Under the pieces are notes generated by a model that ran no database searches, was not told the DNA's origin, and saw nothing but the letters and a program-made list of their open reading frames with translations. From NCBI RefSeq assembly GCF_011365745.1, contig NZ_JAAOBY010000002.1, forward strand, positions 62,001 through 126,000: a DNA stretch of 64,000 bases. The letters are read 5' to 3'. This DNA comes from Flavobacterium turcicum (GTDB lineage: Bacteria > Bacteroidota > Bacteroidia > Flavobacteriales > Flavobacteriaceae). Below are positions 63,450 through 64,000 of this stretch, piece by piece (position 1 is the first letter of the stretch; every line of letters begins with the position of its first letter). A program made the position numbers and the translations under genes.

Positions 63450-63923
63450 TTATTGATGGTGATAGGGTTCGTTTCGCAAAATAGTAAAGCCGCGGTACAA
63501 TTGTTCGATAAAAAATAACCGGACCATTTGGTGTGAAAAAGTCATAAGCGAAAGAGAAATTTTGCCTTGTGCTTTGGCGTAAACAGTGTCGGAAAATCCG
63601 TAAGGACCGCCAATTACAAATACCAAAGTTTTTACTCCTGAATTCATTTTCTTTTGTAATTCGGCCGAGAAACCTACGCTTGAGAAATTTTTACCGTTTT
63701 CATCAAGCAGAATCAATTGGTCAGTTGTATTAATTTTTGAGAGTATTAGTTCTCCTTCTTTTTCCTTTTGTTGGCTTTCGCTAAGGTTTTTTACATTTTT
63801 GATGTCGGGAATAATTTCGAGATCAAATTTGATGTAAAACGACAACCGTTTAGTATAATCGTCAATTAAAGTTTGTAATGCCTTATTGTCGGTTTTTCCT
63901 ATTGCGATAAGCTTGATATTCAT
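63450..63923 (-). CDS. rlmH: 23S rRNA (pseudouridine1915-N3)-methyltransferase
   Basis: A 157-residue SPOUT methyltransferase that methylates N3 of pseudouridine 1915 in 23S rRNA. It has the family KLIAIGKTDNKALQTLIDDY opening, the trefoil-knot SAM site VFVIGGPYGFSDTVYAKAQG and the C-terminal FSHQMVRLFFIEQLYRGFTI with the conserved YRxxxI(L)xxxPYHH end. I chose the ATG at 63923 (MNIKLIAIGK): a TACCTTTG promoter element (63942-63949, minus) overlaps the alternative start at 63944. Convergent with folP. Sequence to the right of the promoter shows no gene inside the window. Confidence 0.96.
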   Translation of the reverse strand: MNIKLIAIGKTDNKALQTLIDDYTKRLSFYIKFDLEIIPDIKNVKNLSESQQKEKEGELILSKINTTDQLILLDENGKNFSSVGFSAELQKKMNSGVKTLVFVIGGPYGFSDTVYAKAQGKISLSLMTFSHQMVRLFFIEQLYRGFTILRNEPYHHQ

Positions 63924-63941
63924 AAAAGTAATGCTTTTGGG

Positions 63942-63949
63942 CAAAGGTA
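63942..63949 (-). promoter_or_regulatory. -7 promoter element of rlmH
   Basis: The minus strand reads TACCTTTG, 18 bp upstream of the chosen rlmH start. It is preceded by no clear -33 element. Confidence 0.55.
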
Positions 63950-64000
63950 GTCCTAATCTTGGATAAGGAAAAGTGGTTTGAATTAAAATTCAAGCCAGAT

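Overview
The window looks like chromosomal DNA of a Flavobacterium-like member of the Bacteroidota. The DNA is AT-rich and every recognised protein is of flavobacterial type: a TonB-receptor-like outer-membrane barrel, a BT_3928-family protein, split YeeE/YedE proteins, a short MenE and a fused RimB-RimK. Genes lack Shine-Dalgarno leaders. Many carry the Bacteroidota promoter element TAnnTTTG just upstream. A tmRNA encodes the tag GENNYALAA. No tRNA, rRNA, CRISPR array, insertion sequence or prophage was found; almost everything is core genome.

Layout. 0-5.9 kb: a TauE/SafE exporter (cut by the window edge), a Crp/Fnr regulator, a rhodanese, a GapN-type aldehyde dehydrogenase, MenE, a CPBP protease and an ArsC-like protein. 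5.9-14.2 kb: an outer-membrane barrel protein, fumarase, a flavin monooxygenase-like protein, an alanine/saccharopine dehydrogenase-like enzyme and a serine hydrolase. 14.3-19 kb: tmRNA, a DUF202 protein, a first YeeE/YedE half-protein pair and KatG. 19-31.8 kb: acyl-CoA carboxylase beta, LpxD, prfB with its programmed frameshift, threonine aldolase, YbaB, oligopeptidase B, cysteine synthase, YebC, DUF2752 and TM2 proteins, an unknown secreted protein and GcvT. 32-33.8 kb: an overlapping HipA-like kinase/DUF3037 pair and a GNAT protein. 33.8-38.9 kb: the thrABC operon, read leftward and preceded by a 33-residue leader ORF ending in six threonine codons. 39-47.6 kb: HutH, a phosphate regulator and PiT transporter, DUF421, RimB-RimK and ClpC. 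47.9-57 kb: GyrA, a TPR protein, a PAS histidine kinase, a barrel protein, KdsA, a lipoprotein, a palindromic interspersed repeat, a second YeeE/YedE pair and ClpS. 57-64 kb: PrmA, a porin, TpiA, a TlpA-like thioredoxin, BT_3928, DUF1599, FolP and RlmH.

Themes. Sulfur handling recurs: TauE, rhodanese, two YeeE/YedE pairs, cysteine synthase and a Crp/Fnr regulator. Crp/Fnr-type palindromes lie in front of the first YeeE/YedE pair and of the alanine/saccharopine dehydrogenase-like gene. The strongest possibly undescribed element is the thr leader, with competing hairpins between the leader and thrA, which looks like ribosome-mediated attenuation in a bacteroidote. Two smaller upstream ORFs precede threonine aldolase (four Cys in 13 codons) and cysteine synthase (ending Cys-Asp-stop). 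All motif and pairing statements were made by eye; no searches or folding programs were run.
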